This document shows positions 62,600 through 64,000 of a stretch of DNA of 64,000 nucleotides, piece after piece. The position numbers were made by a program, and so were the translations under genes. Each line of letters begins with the position of its first letter. Position 1 is the first letter of the stretch. Location of the stretch: assembly GCF_021295095.1 (NCBI RefSeq), contig NZ_JAJLQX010000001.1, positions 248,001-312,000 of the forward strand, given 5' to 3'. Source of the DNA: Phocaeicola oris (GTDB taxonomy: Bacteria; Bacteroidota; Bacteroidia; Bacteroidales; Bacteroidaceae). The notes under the pieces were generated by a model, which had not been told where the DNA came from, did not search any database, and worked only from the letters and a program-made list of their open reading frames with translations.

Positions 62600-62769
62600 A
62601 CTTTTGCAACGGTCACCACCGGTAAGCAAAGTGCTATGTATCAAGGAGATAAAACATCGGCCATTCAATAGCCCATCCACCGGTCATTGCGTCAACAGAT
62701 AAAATATTGCCGGAATGATCCATGCCAACAGCAACCATCATATTACCTTACCATTATAATGAAAAAAGC

Positions 62770-63138
62770 TTACTTCAGCAGAAACTGACGTCTCGATTCA
62801 ATGATATCATCCATATTATTCGTTGCCCAAGTAAGCAGTTCATCTATCAGTGGCAACAAACTTCTACCTTTCTCTGTAAGTGAGTATTCCACTCGCGGCG
62901 GTATTTCCGGATACGATTCTCTATGTAACAAAGCATCCGCTTCAAGAGTTTTAAGTGTAGCCGTAAGCATCTTTTGCGAAATATCGGGAATGTTACGCTG
63001 CAACTCTTTAAAACGTAGGCAATCTGATTGTTCCAAAGTGAACAATACCAACATAGACCATTTATCTCCTATCCGTGACAAAATATTGCGTATAGGACAA
63101 TGAGGAAATAATCTATCTCTAACTTCAACTCTATTCAT
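62770..63138 (-). CDS. HxlR-family transcriptional regulator
   Basis: The 122-residue protein is a winged helix-turn-helix regulator of the HxlR/MarR-like group: CPIRNILSRIGDKWSMLVLFTL at 14-35, then FKELQRNIPDISQKMLTATLKTLEADALLHRESY and PPRVEYSLTEKGRSLLPL. The Cys in HCPIRNIL matches the redox or electrophile-sensing cysteine of HypR/QorR-type members. It is divergent from a cupin gene, and two AGTTAC/GTAACT palindromes lie between them, one over its own promoter box. Autorepression and control of the cupin gene by an oxidant or quinone is inferred. Confidence 0.92.
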   Translation of the reverse strand: MNRVEVRDRLFPHCPIRNILSRIGDKWSMLVLFTLEQSDCLRFKELQRNIPDISQKMLTATLKTLEADALLHRESYPEIPPRVEYSLTEKGRSLLPLIDELLTWATNNMDDIIESRRQFLLK

Positions 63139-63151
63139 ATACTTTCTACAA

Positions 63152-63172
63152 TTAGTTTACAAAAGTAACTAA
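63152..63172. promoter_or_regulatory. Probable HxlR operator overlapping its own promoter
   Basis: TTAGTTTAC-AAAA-GTAACTAA is an inverted repeat with one extra base. It covers the minus-strand TACTTTTG box (63160-63167), so binding would block hxlR transcription. Confidence 0.65.
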
Positions 63173-63243
63173 TTATCTTTTAGAACCAATCATTTTTGTT
63201 AAATCATATAAAAGAAATATTTTAAAATGACGATGTAGTCACA

Positions 63244-63265
63244 TTAGTTACTATAAGGTAACTGA
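63244..63265. promoter_or_regulatory. Probable HxlR operator upstream of the cupin promoter
   Basis: AGTTAC (63246-63251) and GTAACT (63258-63263) are exact inverted arms with a 6-bp centre. The half-sites match the operator next to hxlR. It lies 22 bp upstream of the cupin -33 element. Confidence 0.65.
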
Positions 63266-63284
63266 CTTACTTATATGTACCTAC

Positions 63285-63315
63285 TTGCAATATCTCTATT
63301 GGGAAATTATCTTTG
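63285..63315 (+). promoter_or_regulatory. Predicted promoter of the cupin gene
   Basis: TTG at 63285-63287, a 20-bp spacer and TATCTTTG at 63308-63315. The ATG is 43 bp downstream. Confidence 0.6.
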
Positions 63316-63357
63316 TATCATCAAAAAAGATAATAACTAACTTAAATAATAAAACAA

Positions 63358-63813
63358 ATGAAAGAAATTAAAACAACAAAGAACGGTAAGAATTTTACCG
63401 CAGTGAATTTAGGTAAATTGAATGAGATTAAGGATTATGAACTTCACATGGGGCCGAGCATGGTTATCCCCGGAAAAGTTTTTGTCGGGCAATCCCTTGG
63501 GACAACAGGCAGTGAGATTTCTTTTCAATCACTCGCGCCCAATCAGGACAGCGGTTTTCTGCACACTCATAAGACACACGAAGAACTTTACCTTATTGTA
63601 AAAGGTGAAGGAGAATATCAAGTAGACGGTGAGATTTTCCCTGTAAGTGAAGGTAGTATTGTGAGGGTAGCGCCAAAAGGAAAGCGTGCGTTGAAGAATA
63701 CAGGTAAGGATGAAATGATTATGATGTGTATTCAATACAAGGCTAATACATTTACTGAAGACGATTCACCAGCCGGTGATGGCGTTATTCTGAACGAACC
63801 TTTGAAATGGTAA
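63358..63813 (+). CDS. Cupin-domain protein, probable HxlR target
   Basis: The 151-residue protein has a complete cupin barrel: GFLHTHKTHEELYLIVKGEGEYQVDGE holds the two His and the Glu ligands of motif 1, and PVSEGSIVRVAPKGKRALKN is motif 2, in which the usual final His is replaced by Arg or Leu. It could be a dioxygenase-like or quercetinase-like metalloprotein; the substrate is unknown. Divergent arrangement with the HxlR regulator and the matching palindromes indicate that it is the regulated gene, perhaps in an electrophile or quinone response. Confidence 0.85.
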   Translation: MKEIKTTKNGKNFTAVNLGKLNEIKDYELHMGPSMVIPGKVFVGQSLGTTGSEISFQSLAPNQDSGFLHTHKTHEELYLIVKGEGEYQVDGEIFPVSEGSIVRVAPKGKRALKNTGKDEMIMMCIQYKANTFTEDDSPAGDGVILNEPLKW

Positions 63814-63838
63814 TTGATTTAAATTTTTCCTAATACCT

Positions 63839-63871
63839 GATCCGCAACATGCTTTCCACATATTGCGGATC
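63839..63871 (+). terminator. Hairpin after the cupin gene
   Basis: GATCCGCAA with TTGCGGATC forms a 9-bp perfect stem extended by ATG/CAT after one mismatch. The downstream tail is only weakly T-rich, so termination is probable rather than sure. Confidence 0.6.
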
Positions 63872-64000
63872 GGATTCTTTATAAATATTCCATATTCGAA
63901 ATGTAAATACCTATTTGCATAACAAACCCAACTTTGAAGAAAATAAAAGCATTTCTTTCTTAATTAAAGTAAAATCACTATTTTCGTAGAAATTTGATTG
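63872..64000. other. Right window edge, no gene
   Basis: AT-rich sequence with a TATTTTCG box near 63979-63986 that may be a weak -7 element for a gene beyond the window. No ORF can be supported. Confidence 0.3.

Overview
The window is AT-rich chromosomal DNA from a member of the Bacteroidales (phylum Bacteroidota). The evidence is the gene content (a mutY-ssb-gldE-phosphopantetheinyl transferase cluster, DUF3078 and DUF4286 proteins, a TonB-dependent receptor, many lipoproteins, a 29-residue Cox24/mS38-like basic protein beside HU) and the repeated occurrence of the phylum's promoter pattern TTTG-N19-TAnnTTTG ahead of genes. I cannot assign a genus. No phage, IS element, CRISPR array or rRNA operon is visible.

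Layout. 1-11225: gyrA (3' end outside the window), clpC, htpG, an aquaporin gene split by a frameshift at a G6 run, yccF, a YfiH/laccase-domain protein and tilS. 11338-17556: tRNA-Cys(GCA), tRNA-Ser(CGA), mutS2, single-chain L-serine dehydratase, a lipoprotein and a TrpB2-type tryptophan synthase. 17843-24504: envelope lipoproteins (rhodanese-thioredoxin fusion, PHP-type protein), small membrane proteins, a candidate small RNA, and a group of small oxygenase, decarboxylase-like and glyoxalase-like proteins. 24483-30350: DNA repair, replication and gliding-related cluster, HU, Cox24-like protein and RNase G. 30936-33065: secreted and outer-membrane proteins. 33091-48492: a vitamin B12 region. 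A cobalamin riboswitch leads into a TonB receptor, a secreted protein and a PepSY protein, followed by four fused corrin-ring enzymes. Facing it is a btuF-btuC-btuD transporter operon with its own riboswitch. A signal-peptide-bearing cobaltochelatase, cbiK, lies divergent to the first riboswitch. 48835-64000: cupins, DUF3078 protein, pyrG, yidC, a dipeptidyl peptidase, a patatin/beta-barrel protein, pullulanase, ruvC and a divergent HxlR regulator/cupin pair with two matching operator palindromes.

The most striking unexplained structure is a family of intergenic tandem arrays. Six arrays hold 36 copies of a 12-bp dyad core (TSAT-N4-ATSA) separated by 10-bp spacers, giving an almost invariant 22-bp period. 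Several arrays end in inverted AAAGTGAT...ATCACTTT termini. A seventh array between gyrA and clpC follows the same plan with a different core (TCAC-N5-GTGR, 13 bp plus 10 bp = 23-bp period) and its own inverted ends. They sit only between genes, in one case (17.7 kb) between two convergent genes. I know of no named family that matches. Other points worth checking are the slippery heptamer in the aquaporin gene, a perfect 16-bp inverted repeat ahead of RNase G, a promoter-to-terminator unit with a GNRA hairpin and no ORF, and a flavodoxin gene with an internal Shine-Dalgarno-led start after its signal peptide.
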